Shown here piece by piece: positions 45,613 to 54,299 of a stretch of DNA of 64,000 nt. Each line of letters starts with the position of its first letter. Position 1 is the first letter of the stretch. The position numbers were made by a program, and so were the translations under genes. The DNA comes from Candidatus Iainarchaeum sp. (lineage in GTDB: Archaea > Iainarchaeota > Iainarchaeia > Iainarchaeales > UBA10191): contig JAUSFL010000008.1 in assembly GCA_030649735.1 (NCBI GenBank), forward strand, positions 62,001 through 126,000, given 5' to 3'. Under the pieces are notes generated by a model that did not search any database, was not told the DNA's origin, and saw only the letters and a list, made by a program, of their open reading frames with translations.

Positions 45613-46383
45613 ATGACAAACCTTGTCTTAAGCGCTTGCCTTCTTTTGTTTTTGGCATTGCTGGCCACCGGCTGTATTGAAAGCAATGAAAGCGGCAAGT
45701 ATTTTGAAATAGTCCTGCAAGACCCTTACTGTAATGGCTCTGCCTGCTTTGACGAACTGCTTTTTTTGGAAGACGGGCTTGTTTTGAAAAAGCAGCAAAT
45801 CCAAGGCAATGATTACACAGTTTCCTTCTGCCAAACCACGCCGTCAGAATTCAATTCATTGCTTTCTGAAATCGCCAAAGGCTTGAAAGCAAGCAGGTTT
45901 GAAGAATGCAATTCTTGTGCAAAATACCATTTGTTCTACAATGACGGCAAAGAATCAAAATACTCTAGCGTTAAGGCCGAGTCAGCGGCTTTTGAAAAGC
46001 AAGTCTTTGCAAAAGCGCAAAAGCTTTGCGCAATGCCATCAAATGCAGAATTATTTCATGTTATCTCCGGCAAAGGCAATTCTTTCAAAGACTATCACGT
46101 TTTCTCCAATGGAATTGTTGTTTTTGAAAAGTTCGGAATGAAAGACGGCGAACTCTTGGAGTCAAAGGTTTCAATGCTCAAGGCAGGAGAATTTGAAGAA
46201 TTGAAAAAGCAAATTCCTGCAAAATCTTTCGAGACCGAAACTTTAGACAATTGCCCTGCCAATGGATTCTTTTACGGTTTTGTTGAAGCAAAGCTTAGCG
46301 ATAATTATGATTATGCTTTCACTTGCGGGGACAGCACGCCTAAAGGAATCGCATTCCAGAATCTTGCGGGGCGGTTTTCTTGA
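45613..46383 (+). CDS. Cys-rich lipoprotein, first gene of a three-gene operon
   Basis: The 256-residue product has a signal with lipobox LLATGC (about residue 21). The mature part carries Cys in pairs (YCNGSACF, ECNSCAKY, later NCPANG and TCGDS) that suggest disulphides, and beta-rich segments such as YHVFSNGIVVFEKFG. TATA-like tctttatta lies about 27 bp upstream. The stop overlaps the next start (TTGA), which ties its expression to the membrane protein and swivel-domain protein that follow. No family is recognised. Confidence 0.7.
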   Translation: MTNLVLSACLLLFLALLATGCIESNESGKYFEIVLQDPYCNGSACFDELLFLEDGLVLKKQQIQGNDYTVSFCQTTPSEFNSLLSEIAKGLKASRFEECNSCAKYHLFYNDGKESKYSSVKAESAAFEKQVFAKAQKLCAMPSNAELFHVISGKGNSFKDYHVFSNGIVVFEKFGMKDGELLESKVSMLKAGEFEELKKQIPAKSFETETLDNCPANGFFYGFVEAKLSDNYDYAFTCGDSTPKGIAFQNLAGRFS

Positions 46384-47246
46384 AAGAAAAATTTTTCACT
46401 GCATTGGCATTGATTTTTGCAGCGGGCTTTGCAAGCGCGATAGTGATAATTCCGCCAGTTGTTTATGTTGCGACAATTTCAATTCTTTCAATAATATTCA
46501 ACATGATTGCCGGGTTTTTCTGCTGGCTGGCAATTCAAGGAATTGCCTCGAAAACAGTTTTTGGCAAAAAGCTTGACTCTGTCTTGGAAACAGCAATTCC
46601 AGTTTTTGGAAAAATTCTTTTTGCACTCTTGCTTACTGTAGTCTTTTCCTTCTTTTTTTCGCCTTCAGGCATTCAAGAAATCCTGCTTGCTTCAGCAGCA
46701 ATTACTCTAGTGTTTTTTCTGGCATTACTTTTGTCAAACTATAGGCAAATCAGAAACTCTCCAGAAAAAGGCAGGAAGCAATTCCCCAGCATTGCTGTTT
46801 CAAGCATTCTGGTTTTTGCAATAGTTTCAGCGTCAATTTTCTTCTCAGTCACTTTTGCTCCAATAAGCCAAGCCCAAAGGCCATTGCTTGATGATTCTGC
46901 ATTTGGAGTTTCAAAATCACAATCAGCTCCTGCTGAATCAATCTCTAGGCCTTCAACAGATTCAGAAAAAAATTATTTAACGAATGAATTGTGGCTTGTT
47001 CCTTCAAGCATTGAAGCCTGCAAGCTTTCAGTCAATGGCATAGAACAATTCTCTTTTACTCCTTCAAAGAATTGCTTTGAAAGAACCGCGAGCGGATTTG
47101 AAAAGACATTTTGCCCAATAAAAATCACTCCAGCGCTTTTCGAAAGCCTTGGCGAAACCATGGAGCTTTCTGCTTCTGGAAGCTGTTCTGGAAAGCTTTC
47201 AGCAAAAATCTCCAACAACCAGTTTGAGGTTTTGGGTAATGAATGA
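46380..47246 (+). CDS. Membrane protein with external Cys-containing C-terminal domain
   Basis: This 288-residue protein starts at TTG 46380, in the last bases of the preceding lipoprotein gene. It has four hydrophobic helices (about residues 7-25, 30-55, 72-118 as a pair, 140-165), then a Ser-rich linker and an external domain with four Cys (EACKLS, KNCFER, TFCPI, GSCSGK) containing two probable disulphides. Function unknown; the tight overlaps on both sides argue for a joint assembly with its neighbours. Confidence 0.7.
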   Translation: MKEKFFTALALIFAAGFASAIVIIPPVVYVATISILSIIFNMIAGFFCWLAIQGIASKTVFGKKLDSVLETAIPVFGKILFALLLTVVFSFFFSPSGIQEILLASAAITLVFFLALLLSNYRQIRNSPEKGRKQFPSIAVSSILVFAIVSASIFFSVTFAPISQAQRPLLDDSAFGVSKSQSAPAESISRPSTDSEKNYLTNELWLVPSSIEACKLSVNGIEQFSFTPSKNCFERTASGFEKTFCPIKITPALFESLGETMELSASGSCSGKLSAKISNNQFEVLGNE

Positions 47247-48708
47247 AAAAGCCACACCAGATGCAATTATGGCCCGCGAAGAGCGAAGAGTTTTTGCAGG
47301 GAATTGGAAGCCTTGGGCAATGAATGAAAGTATAATGGCGGAGATTTTTCAAGCAGCCAAAGCGCAGGAGCTTTTTGCAGGAAAAACAATTGTTTTTGAA
47401 AAGAACGAAAACTCTACTTTAGGCCAGAAAGTGAAGCCTTGCAGCACTGAATTCTTTGAACTGCTTTTCAACAGGGATTACTGGCAATTCCATGCAAGCC
47501 TTGGGCTTTCAGGAATTCCGTTCAAAAGCAATTACGCAAGCTTTGTTTCCAGCGAGCTCTTGTTCTGCAAAAACACTGAAAGAAGATTTCTTGACATTGT
47601 TGGATTTGAAAAAGAGTTCAGAATTTCCAAGGCGGGGCAAATCATTGAGGCAACGCCAATCAGCTTGGCAAATATGATGTTTGCAATTGCAATGCCTTTC
47701 GAGCTCGCGCGCAATTCAGCAAGCGTTTCAATTTCCGCATTCAAGATTAATTCAATGCTTGATTCTTTCGAAAGGCATTTCCAGGATTCAATGCACTTTT
47801 GGGAGCAAAACCAGGTTCCGCAAAACCCTGCAGAAATTGCAAAGCAAGCCATTGAAGGCGCGTTGCAGTCAATGAATTATTCCCTTGCATCCTCTATTGC
47901 GGCTTCCCTTAAAATTGGCTTGAAGAACTGCTTTGCGACAAAAAACAGCATTTTGGAAAACGCGATCGCTTCAGCGAATTCAAAATCTTTTGAAGAAACC
48001 TCAAGCGAGTTCGGGTTTTTCTCGCTGACTCCTTACGATGTTTCAATGCCTTTTCTTTCAGAAAGCAAGGAAGTTTTTGGGCTCTTGAAACAACTTCCAG
48101 CCCCTAAAGGAAAGCATTACCTCCTGCGCGAAAACTCAAGGCTTTGCGCTGCAATGCACTTGTCAGTTCTCCGCAATTGCTTTCTGCAAACAGCAAAGCG
48201 CACAATAATTGACGACCTTGCATTTTACCTAAAGCCTTCAGAGCTTTCGCTTGCTTTCTCCAATACCGCAAGCGCGAGAAAGCTTTGCCTTGAAAGGAAA
48301 GAAAAGCACTTGCTGGATTCTAAAGAGCTATTACCGAAAAGAATCGCATTCTTTGAAGGCAAGGCATTCTTTGAAGGAATTAAGGAAAGCAGCGAAATTT
48401 CCGGGTTGGGTGTTGGCGCGCAAAAGACAGCAAAAGGCAGGCTTGTTTTTGTCAAAGGCCCTGAAGACTTTGAGAAAGTCAAAAAAGGAGACATTATTTT
48501 CAGCAAAAACTTTTCCCCAGAGCTTGTAGTGTTCTACAGCAAATGCTCTGCTGTATTGAGCGAGAATGGAAGCATGCTTTCGCATAGCGCGATTGTCGCG
48601 CGCGAGCAAGACTTGCCGTGCATTGTGCAATTGAAAGGCTTGCAGTTATTGAAGGAAAACTCAATTGTGGAAATTAACGGAAAAACAGGAAAAGTCAAAA
48701 CCCAGTAG
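47239..48708 (+). CDS. Orphan phosphohistidine swivelling-domain protein (PEP-utilising enzyme mobile domain)
   Basis: From ATG 47239 this 489-residue protein has a long N-terminal helical region without recognised motifs (about 1-370) and a C-terminal PEP-utilising mobile domain: GDIIFSKNFSPELV, then ENGSMLSHSAIVAREQDLPCIV, with the phosphorylatable His in SHSA. It lacks both the ATP-grasp and the PEP/pyruvate barrel of PEP synthase or PPDK. Such split swivel domains occur in rifampin phosphotransferase-like and dehydrating systems, always needing a phosphodonor partner. The start overlaps the membrane-protein stop by 8 bp. Its own donor is not in this operon. Confidence 0.78.
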   Translation: MNEKATPDAIMAREERRVFAGNWKPWAMNESIMAEIFQAAKAQELFAGKTIVFEKNENSTLGQKVKPCSTEFFELLFNRDYWQFHASLGLSGIPFKSNYASFVSSELLFCKNTERRFLDIVGFEKEFRISKAGQIIEATPISLANMMFAIAMPFELARNSASVSISAFKINSMLDSFERHFQDSMHFWEQNQVPQNPAEIAKQAIEGALQSMNYSLASSIAASLKIGLKNCFATKNSILENAIASANSKSFEETSSEFGFFSLTPYDVSMPFLSESKEVFGLLKQLPAPKGKHYLLRENSRLCAAMHLSVLRNCFLQTAKRTIIDDLAFYLKPSELSLAFSNTASARKLCLERKEKHLLDSKELLPKRIAFFEGKAFFEGIKESSEISGLGVGAQKTAKGRLVFVKGPEDFEKVKKGDIIFSKNFSPELVVFYSKCSAVLSENGSMLSHSAIVAREQDLPCIVQLKGLQLLKENSIVEINGKTGKVKTQ

Positions 48709-48757
48709 GCGCTTTAAGCTGCAAAAAGCTTATTTATCTGGAAAACTTAATTCTTTC

Positions 48758-48934
48758 ATGGAATTGCTCACAAAGCTTTTTGAAATAAGGCTTGCTAAAA
48801 GCGCAAGCCTTCAAGACTTGATTGAAACTTATTTTTCAAAAAATCTCGCGCGTAATGAAACAAGGCTTCGCTATTTCATTGTCTCGTCAGGAAAGAAAAG
48901 CCTGAAAGTCGAGGCAACATTTTTGAGGGAGTGA
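48758..48934 (+). CDS. Small 58-residue hypothetical protein
   Basis: ATG 48758 is about 26 bp after a TATA-like aagcttatttat, and the frame ends at 48934. The product (MELLTKLFEIRLAKSASLQD at the start) is helical then beta, with SKNLARNETRLRYFIVSSG. No signal or metal site is present. It lies 6 bp before the DUF3326 gene and is probably cotranscribed. Family unknown. Confidence 0.55.
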   Translation: MELLTKLFEIRLAKSASLQDLIETYFSKNLARNETRLRYFIVSSGKKSLKVEATFLRE

Positions 48935-48940
48935 AATTCT

Positions 48941-50008
48941 TTGGAAGAAAAATTCATTGCAGTCCACGTTGTTCCCACCGGAATTGGAGCAAGCATTGGC
49001 GGTTTTGTCGGAGACGCTGTTCCAGCAAACAACTTATTGGCAAGCGTTTGCGACAATTTGATAATGCACCCTAATGTCGTGAATGGCGTTGCATTGAATC
49101 TCATGCGCGAAAACTGTTATTACGTTGAAGGGTTTTTCCTTGATTCTTTCTTTCTAGAAAAAATCGCATTAAGGCAGGTATTCTCCAACAAAATTGGAAT
49201 AGTCCTGGATTCTGGCTGCAAGGACAAGGAAGCATTGGACTTGGCAATGAACACTATTGACGCAATCCGCACAAACAAGGGAATTCAAGTCATTGACATT
49301 TTGGAAACTGAAAAAGCCGTTGGCGGAAAATCACTCCGCACTAAATCCGGCGCCTTTTTGGGAACAGTCGCAAATGCAGAAGCATTCATCAAGCCAGCGC
49401 TAAAGCTTAAAGAGAAAGGCGCTTCAGCAATTGCTTTGGCAACTTACATTACAGTTGAAGAAAAATACCTTTCGCTTTACTTTAAGGGAAAAGGCCCAAA
49501 CCCTTACGGCGGCCTTGAAGCATTGATTTCTCACGCGACTTCATTCAAAACGCGCCTGCCTTGCGCTCACGCTCCGTTGGTTTCAACAAAGGAAATAAAG
49601 CGTTTCATGTTTGCAGGAATCGTGGACCCGCGTGCCGCGGCAGAAGCAATAGGTCCTGCATACTTGGGCTGTGTTCTTCAAGGCCTTAGGAAAGCCCCGC
49701 AGGCAATTCCAAAATTCAAGGCAGAAGACACTGACATAAAGCTTGAGAACATCAGTGCTTTAGTGTGCCCTGCAGAAGCAATGGGCGGAATTCCAATGCT
49801 CGCGTGCGAAAAAAAAGGCATTCCAATAATTGGCGTGAAAGAAAACAAGACAGTGCTTAAAGTCTCGGCAAAATCGCTTGGCTTGAAGAACGCAGTAATA
49901 GTCGACAATTACTTGGAAGCAGCAGGAGTTCTTGCTGCATTAAAGGAAGGCATTGACATAAAGTCAGTCCGCAGGCCTTTCCCGAAACTCGCATTCCACA
50001 AAAAATGA
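48941..50008 (+). CDS. DUF3326 protein
   Basis: The 355-residue product matches the DUF3326 family, also found in cyanobacteria and plants: VHVVPTGIGASIGGFVGDAVP at the start, NLIMHPNVVNGVALN, then HAPLVSTKEIKRFMFAGIVDPRAAAEAI and CPAEAMGGIPMLAC. The function of the family is not established. The start is TTG 48941, behind a GAGGGAG ribosome site. Cys and Asp/His in conserved blocks suggest a metabolic enzyme; no reaction can be claimed. Confidence 0.8.
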   Translation: MEEKFIAVHVVPTGIGASIGGFVGDAVPANNLLASVCDNLIMHPNVVNGVALNLMRENCYYVEGFFLDSFFLEKIALRQVFSNKIGIVLDSGCKDKEALDLAMNTIDAIRTNKGIQVIDILETEKAVGGKSLRTKSGAFLGTVANAEAFIKPALKLKEKGASAIALATYITVEEKYLSLYFKGKGPNPYGGLEALISHATSFKTRLPCAHAPLVSTKEIKRFMFAGIVDPRAAAEAIGPAYLGCVLQGLRKAPQAIPKFKAEDTDIKLENISALVCPAEAMGGIPMLACEKKGIPIIGVKENKTVLKVSAKSLGLKNAVIVDNYLEAAGVLAALKEGIDIKSVRRPFPKLAFHKK

Positions 50009-50055
50009 AATTCTCGTCTCCCAACTCTCAAGAGCGGGTGTGAAGCCATAATTGA

Positions 50056-50925
50056 CTATTTTTTTGTCGGGAGCGGCAAAGAGATTTTCATTTGTTTTTC
50101 AGTCACCACTTTGCCAAAAAAGTCATAGCCCGCAATGCTCAAAACTTGTTCTCCTGCCACAAATACGTTTGAATAGCCATAAACGCAAAATGTTCCAGTG
50201 CCGTGTTCAATCCAGCTCTTTGCAGGATTTCCTTCCAAGTTCACTATTCCAACTCCATCCGTGACTTCTTTGCCGCCTACATTGATTGGGAGCTTTTGTA
50301 GATTTGCTGGCAAATTTCCATCGTTCACAAAGTTTACGCATGCATTTTGCAGCGCATTTCCCCAGTATTCAGAATAGAACCATTTAGGTCCTATTTTTTC
50401 AATCCTGACATTGGCGTCTGATACTATCAAGTCTTTTTCAAATATCACGACATCATCATCTTTCATAATTATTTTGTATGTTCCGGCTGGCGGAATAGCA
50501 TACTTGCCATCAGTCATAGTCATTGAACTATAATCGCAAGAACCTGCAGAAGTGCTAGATTCATCCATTATGTTCCCTTCAGGATCTATCAAACTTACCC
50601 CAAATCTTTCAAAATTCTGTTTGGATGTTTTAGTCGAGCAATACTTAATTATCATAAGGACATAGCTATCGCCACCAATAATATTCCAGCTAGTGAGTTC
50701 AACTGTGGGCCTTGGTTCTTCTATGGGCTTGGAAGGCTCAACAGATCCGTCGGGCAAGGCTGCAGGCTCAAGCCCTGATGTAGGTTGGTTAGTTGTTTCA
50801 GGCCCTGTCTGATTGGCTTTGTTGCCCGCATTTTGCGATGCGCAGCCGCTGATAAAAAGAATGCCAATAAATAGAATCAGCAATGAAAAATGGTTCGCTT
50901 TGTTTTGAACGAATTCTAATTTCAT
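50056..50925 (-). CDS. Lipoprotein with Pro/Thr linker and beta-rich external domain
   Basis: This 289-residue lipoprotein has a lipobox FISGC near residue 28, then a low-complexity Asn/Thr/Pro/Glu linker (to about residue 75), and a beta-sandwich-like domain with Cys (KYCSTKT, GSCDYSS), PAGTYKIIMKDDD and a conserved-looking IGPKWFYSEYWGNAL segment. Function is unknown. It is a single-gene unit on the minus strand. Confidence 0.7.
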   Translation of the reverse strand: MKLEFVQNKANHFSLLILFIGILFISGCASQNAGNKANQTGPETTNQPTSGLEPAALPDGSVEPSKPIEEPRPTVELTSWNIIGGDSYVLMIIKYCSTKTSKQNFERFGVSLIDPEGNIMDESSTSAGSCDYSSMTMTDGKYAIPPAGTYKIIMKDDDVVIFEKDLIVSDANVRIEKIGPKWFYSEYWGNALQNACVNFVNDGNLPANLQKLPINVGGKEVTDGVGIVNLEGNPAKSWIEHGTGTFCVYGYSNVFVAGEQVLSIAGYDFFGKVVTEKQMKISLPLPTKK

Positions 50926-51053
50926 ACTGGTATAATCATTCGAGAGTATATTAATTTTGGCTTTTCCTGTTTGAATTATCGCTCAAATGAGTTTGCTTGT
51001 TTAATCTAGCGATAACCATTAGCCATTAGAACAGATTTGTAATTGCTGGTGTA

Positions 51054-51066
51054 TTCCCGCCGCCCA
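51054..51066 (+). repeat. Near-copy of the tRNA-Tyr 3' end
   Basis: The 13-mer TTCCCGCCGCCCA differs by one base from TTCCCGCCTCCCA (51764-51776) at the 3' end of tRNA-Tyr, in the same orientation. The two flank the hypothetical gene 51126-51755. It resembles an attachment-site duplicate but is short, so chance remains possible. Confidence 0.2.
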
Positions 51067-51125
51067 ACTTCCGGCTGGGAGTGTAAATCTGGGGGGTATT
51101 TAAATTATTTGAAGTTATTTTTTTT

Positions 51126-51755
51126 GTGCCTAAAAGAATTTTCAAGAAACCAACAAAATTGCGCGGCGAAAGAGCCATTAAGAAAAGCCATCTGAGGATT
51201 CTTGCCGACTTGGATCGGGCCAAAGGCAAGCAGGACATTAAACAAATTGTTTCCAACTGGATGCGCAACAAGACTGCTGAGCAAAGGCAATTGCTGCAAA
51301 AATTAGAGCGGGAAAGAGTCGCAAAGGGCAAACGTTCTCGTGAAGAAGGAGCAAGGCTTGCTAAAGAAATTGACCAATTATACACTTTAGGAAAACAAGC
51401 AGGGCTCATGGTTTTTGGAATTGGCGGCACACTAAGCAGAATCCATTACGGCAACAGGCTTAATGCCTTAATAAGCTACAGGAACAATTGTGCAACCTTA
51501 ATTTCAGCGTTAGAACTAATTAAAGAGAAAAAACTGGCTTACTCTGGCATGCTTTCCAAGGAAGAAAGAATACGATATTTTAGAGACTTGCCAATGCCGC
51601 CGCAAGCCGAACTTGAAATGCTTGAAGAGTATTTGGGAGCAGTTCAAAAAATAGTTGAAATGACTGAAAGAGAACCAGAATCCAAACAATGGGATCAACT
51701 GACTATTGCTTTGAATACTTGCCTATTAGCATTGTCAAAAAAACACGGGGTCTGA
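51126..51755 (+). CDS. Helical hypothetical protein next to tRNA-Tyr
   Basis: The 209-residue product begins at GTG 51126, about 26 bp after a TATA box (gggtatttaaatta). It is very basic at the N-terminus (PKRIFKKPTKLRGERAIKKSHLR) and then long-helical, with heptad-like charged stretches (about 40-90) and a C-terminal helical bundle. It is not a recognised integrase or any known family. It is flanked by tRNA-Tyr on one side and a partial copy of its 3' end on the other. Confidence 0.65.
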   Translation: MPKRIFKKPTKLRGERAIKKSHLRILADLDRAKGKQDIKQIVSNWMRNKTAEQRQLLQKLERERVAKGKRSREEGARLAKEIDQLYTLGKQAGLMVFGIGGTLSRIHYGNRLNALISYRNNCATLISALELIKEKKLAYSGMLSKEERIRYFRDLPMPPQAELEMLEEYLGAVQKIVEMTEREPESKQWDQLTIALNTCLLALSKKHGV

Positions 51756-51764
51756 TAATAAGTT

Positions 51765-51901
51765 TCCCGCCTCCCAGATTTGCACTGGGGACCTTCCGGT
51801 TCCCGCGCCCAGTCCATTTTGGAAAGGGCCAAAGGCATCAGAAAAATTTCTGACGTTCTAATTCTACAGCCGGACGCTCTAACTAACTGAGCTAAGGCAG
51901 G
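51765..51901 (-). tRNA. tRNA-Tyr(GTA) with 63-nt intron after position 37
   Basis: Acceptor stem CCTGCCT/AGGCGGG (51895-51901 and 51766-51772), discriminator A, D-arm GCTCAGTTAGTTAGAGC, anticodon stem TCCGG/CCGGA with loop CTGTAGA and anticodon GTA. The intron is 51801-51863; its 3' side offers GCGG to pair with CTGT as in tRNA-Asp, but the flanking intron helix is weak, so the motif is relaxed. A strong hairpin (TCAGAAA/TTTCTGA) lies inside the intron. The T-loop is TGCAAAT, with G at position 55. CCA is not encoded. Confidence 0.9.
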
Positions 51902-51947
51902 GTTTTCAAATTGAAAACTGCTGACAAAAGAGTGTGAAGAATTGCTT

Positions 51948-52817
51948 TTAATTCTTGGCTTTTTTCAAGTGATGCTTGAATGACTCAAACATTAAAGGGA
52001 ACAGGAAACTCACCCAAAAGCCCATTATTGCCAGGACAATGAATTTTTGGTCAGGGCTTCCTTGCCTGCTGGCAAAGTACAAGACTCCAATTCCAACAAA
52101 CCCCAAAAACTTTCTTTTCAGGCTTTTGCCAGACTGTTCAAACCGCAATTCCTTCCACAGGCTATATCCCGCAAAATAGCCTATCACTACTGCCGCAAGG
52201 ACAAACTCCTGCAAAAACAGCACAATAAGGAAAGACGCTGCAATGAAAGAGAAAAGCAAGAGCTCTTCCCTAATCTTTGAAAGCCGGAAGTGCATGTGCT
52301 CGGTTTTTTTCCTGAACCACAAGTTGAATTTTCCCACTAAAAGGCCCAAAACCAGTCCTGCAATGACATCGCTCAAGAAATGCGCGCCCAAGTAAATTCT
52401 TGAAAAAGCAACCGCTAAAGCGCCAGTGAAAACCAGGATTTTCCAGTTTTTTTCAAGGCCGTTTTCCAAGTAAGCGAAAACAGCGCCCGCTAGGGTTGAA
52501 TGGCCTGAAGGAAAAGAATAGTCTGTGCGAACATGGCTCTCGAGGCCATTAATGCCCGCGTTGTAAAAGCTTGGCCTTAATCTTTTGAAAGCGTTCTTTA
52601 ATCCTTCAGAAACAACCGCGGCAAAGACAATCAGGCTGATGAAGTAAAAGCTTTCCTTTTCCTTTTTGCTCCAGTAAAGCCATGCCGCAATGAACATTAT
52701 TCCGGCAGAGCTGAAGACAAAGCTCGCGCCTTTCATTAGCAAAGTGAATGCTGGATTAATCCAGGACTGGACTGCCAGAGAGAACGCAATGTCAAATGGA
52801 AGAATGCTTTCAAACAA
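51948..52817 (-). CDS. PAP2-superfamily phosphatase
   Basis: The 289-residue integral protein has about eight helices and the three PAP2 motifs: KNAFKRLRPS (motif 1), FPSGHSTLAGAVFA (motif 2 with the catalytic His) and SRIYLGAHFLSDVIAG (motif 3). The family removes phosphate from membrane lipid phosphates such as isoprenyl diphosphate. A C-terminal set of helices continues past the core. It lies at the end of the proB-PLD-PAP2 cluster on the minus strand. Confidence 0.93.
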   Translation of the reverse strand: MFESILPFDIAFSLAVQSWINPAFTLLMKGASFVFSSAGIMFIAAWLYWSKKEKESFYFISLIVFAAVVSEGLKNAFKRLRPSFYNAGINGLESHVRTDYSFPSGHSTLAGAVFAYLENGLEKNWKILVFTGALAVAFSRIYLGAHFLSDVIAGLVLGLLVGKFNLWFRKKTEHMHFRLSKIREELLLFSFIAASFLIVLFLQEFVLAAVVIGYFAGYSLWKELRFEQSGKSLKRKFLGFVGIGVLYFASRQGSPDQKFIVLAIMGFWVSFLFPLMFESFKHHLKKAKN

Positions 52818-52827
52818 TATAATTCAC

Positions 52828-53397
52828 CTAATTGGCGCTCCAGTATTTTTGGAATTCTTCCTCAAATTTTCCGGCAAGCGCTGAGTCATTGACAATCAAT
52901 AAATTCTCTGCGTTTCCAGAATCAGCGTTTTGCGTGTAATTAAAGCTTCCGGTGCTGAATTCAACCCCGTCAATTATTGAGACCTTGTTGTGCAATATGT
53001 GGTTGCCTGGAAGATTGACTCGCTTCAGGATTATTCCATTTTCAAGCAAAAACTCGTCCTTTGCGTCCTTTAATCCGGCCTGTGAATTGTCTATCAAGAC
53101 TTTCACTTCAATTCCGCGGTTTTTCGCGTCAATTAATGCCTGCGCGATTTCTTCTTTGGTGAAAGAGTAAATCATCACGTGAATGCTTTTCTTTGAAGCA
53201 GCGTAAAAATCAACCAGCTTTTGCGAACAGTCATCTTGCGGGCAAAAATAAACTTTTGCATTTTTTGAGTCAATTGTTCCCGCGGACGATTGGACCGCAA
53301 ATGCTGTTGGGGAATAAATGTCCGGCAAAAGAAAAGGAATGATTGCCCCAATCGCAAAGCCCAAAATAACCAAGAGAATTATTGCGTTGAATTTCAT
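52828..53397 (-). CDS. Secreted or anchored phospholipase D-type nuclease (HKD)
   Basis: From ATG 53397 this 189-residue protein has an N-terminal hydrophobic segment (about 3-25) and one HKD motif: HILHNKVSIIDGVEFSTGSFNYT. It has the size and layout of bacterial Nuc/EDTA-resistant nuclease, which dimerises to make a complete active site. It probably acts outside the cell on DNA or on lipid phosphodiesters. The ATG overlaps the glutamate 5-kinase stop (ATGA). Confidence 0.9.
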   Translation of the reverse strand: MKFNAIILLVILGFAIGAIIPFLLPDIYSPTAFAVQSSAGTIDSKNAKVYFCPQDDCSQKLVDFYAASKKSIHVMIYSFTKEEIAQALIDAKNRGIEVKVLIDNSQAGLKDAKDEFLLENGIILKRVNLPGNHILHNKVSIIDGVEFSTGSFNYTQNADSGNAENLLIVNDSALAGKFEEEFQKYWSAN

Positions 53398-54173
53398 TTT
53401 TTGACACCGTGAATTATTGTTCCCGGGTTTTTCCCGCAAGTTATTTCCCTAATGATTCCTTTCCTTCCCTTGCAGATAATGCAGTCAATTCCTTCAAGCG
53501 CCACTTTTTTCGCGGCTGAAACCTTTGTCAGGAAGCCTCCACGGCCCCTGGCTGAAGCGCCGCCGGCATTAATTCCCTTTAAGTCTTCAATGTTTTTAAC
53601 TTCTTTCACAAACTTTGCGTCCTTGTTGGCTTTCGGGTTTTCCAAAAAAATGCCTTCAACGTCAGTAGCCAAAACCAGCATGCTTGCCTTGCAGTGGCTT
53701 GCAACCAATGCCGATAGGGAGTCATTGTCTGAAAATTCCTTTTTCACTTTCAATTCCCTGGTGCTTACTGAATCATTCTCGTTGATTATTGGGAGAACAT
53801 TCAGGCTGAAAAGCTTTTCCAAAGTGCTTTTCAAGTTTTGCAGCTGTTCCTTGTTTGAAAAGTTTTCCTGCGTCAAGAGCAATTGCGCGATTGTTTGATT
53901 GTATTTTGAGAATTCCCTTTCATAATTTTTCATCAGGATGCTTTGGCCAATTGCAGCGCACGCCTGCTGTTCTTCCAGCTTCAGGCCATTATTGTCAAGC
54001 CCCAGCTTTTCCAGGCCCAATCCAATCGAGCCGCTTGTCACAATCGCGAACTCAAATCCTTTCTTCTTGAATTCCATGATGTCTTTCGCAAAATCAGCAA
54101 TCAGGCTTTTGTCGAGCCTGCCGTTTTTCATTATGGCATTGGTGCCAATCTTGACAATAATTCTCTTTCCCAT
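53394..54173 (-). CDS. proB: Glutamate 5-kinase-like amino acid kinase
   Basis: The 259-residue product matches glutamate 5-kinase: RIIVKIGTNAI, VTSGSIGLGLEKLGL, LPIINENDSVS, SDNDSLSALVASH. It makes gamma-glutamyl phosphate from glutamate and ATP, the first proline step. It lacks the PUA domain of longer forms. No proA is adjacent; the PLD nuclease and PAP2 genes that follow are unrelated in function. The start at 54173 is preferred over the frame's Met at 54176. Confidence 0.9.
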   Translation of the reverse strand: MGKRIIVKIGTNAIMKNGRLDKSLIADFAKDIMEFKKKGFEFAIVTSGSIGLGLEKLGLDNNGLKLEEQQACAAIGQSILMKNYEREFSKYNQTIAQLLLTQENFSNKEQLQNLKSTLEKLFSLNVLPIINENDSVSTRELKVKKEFSDNDSLSALVASHCKASMLVLATDVEGIFLENPKANKDAKFVKEVKNIEDLKGINAGGASARGRGGFLTKVSAAKKVALEGIDCIICKGRKGIIREITCGKNPGTIIHGVKK

Positions 54174-54299
54174 CAAAAAGCCTTATTTTAGAATTAGAAG
54201 CAAAAGGCTTAAATCATTGTTTTAAATTCTGCGGGTTTTAATTGCATTCAATCATTCGCCAGAAAGCTTAATTCAATGTTTTTTTCAACAGCATTGTTT

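Noticed and set aside
48665..48757. Longer start for the 58-residue gene
   Set aside because: It would overlap the end of the swivel-domain gene and pass through the TATA-like element.
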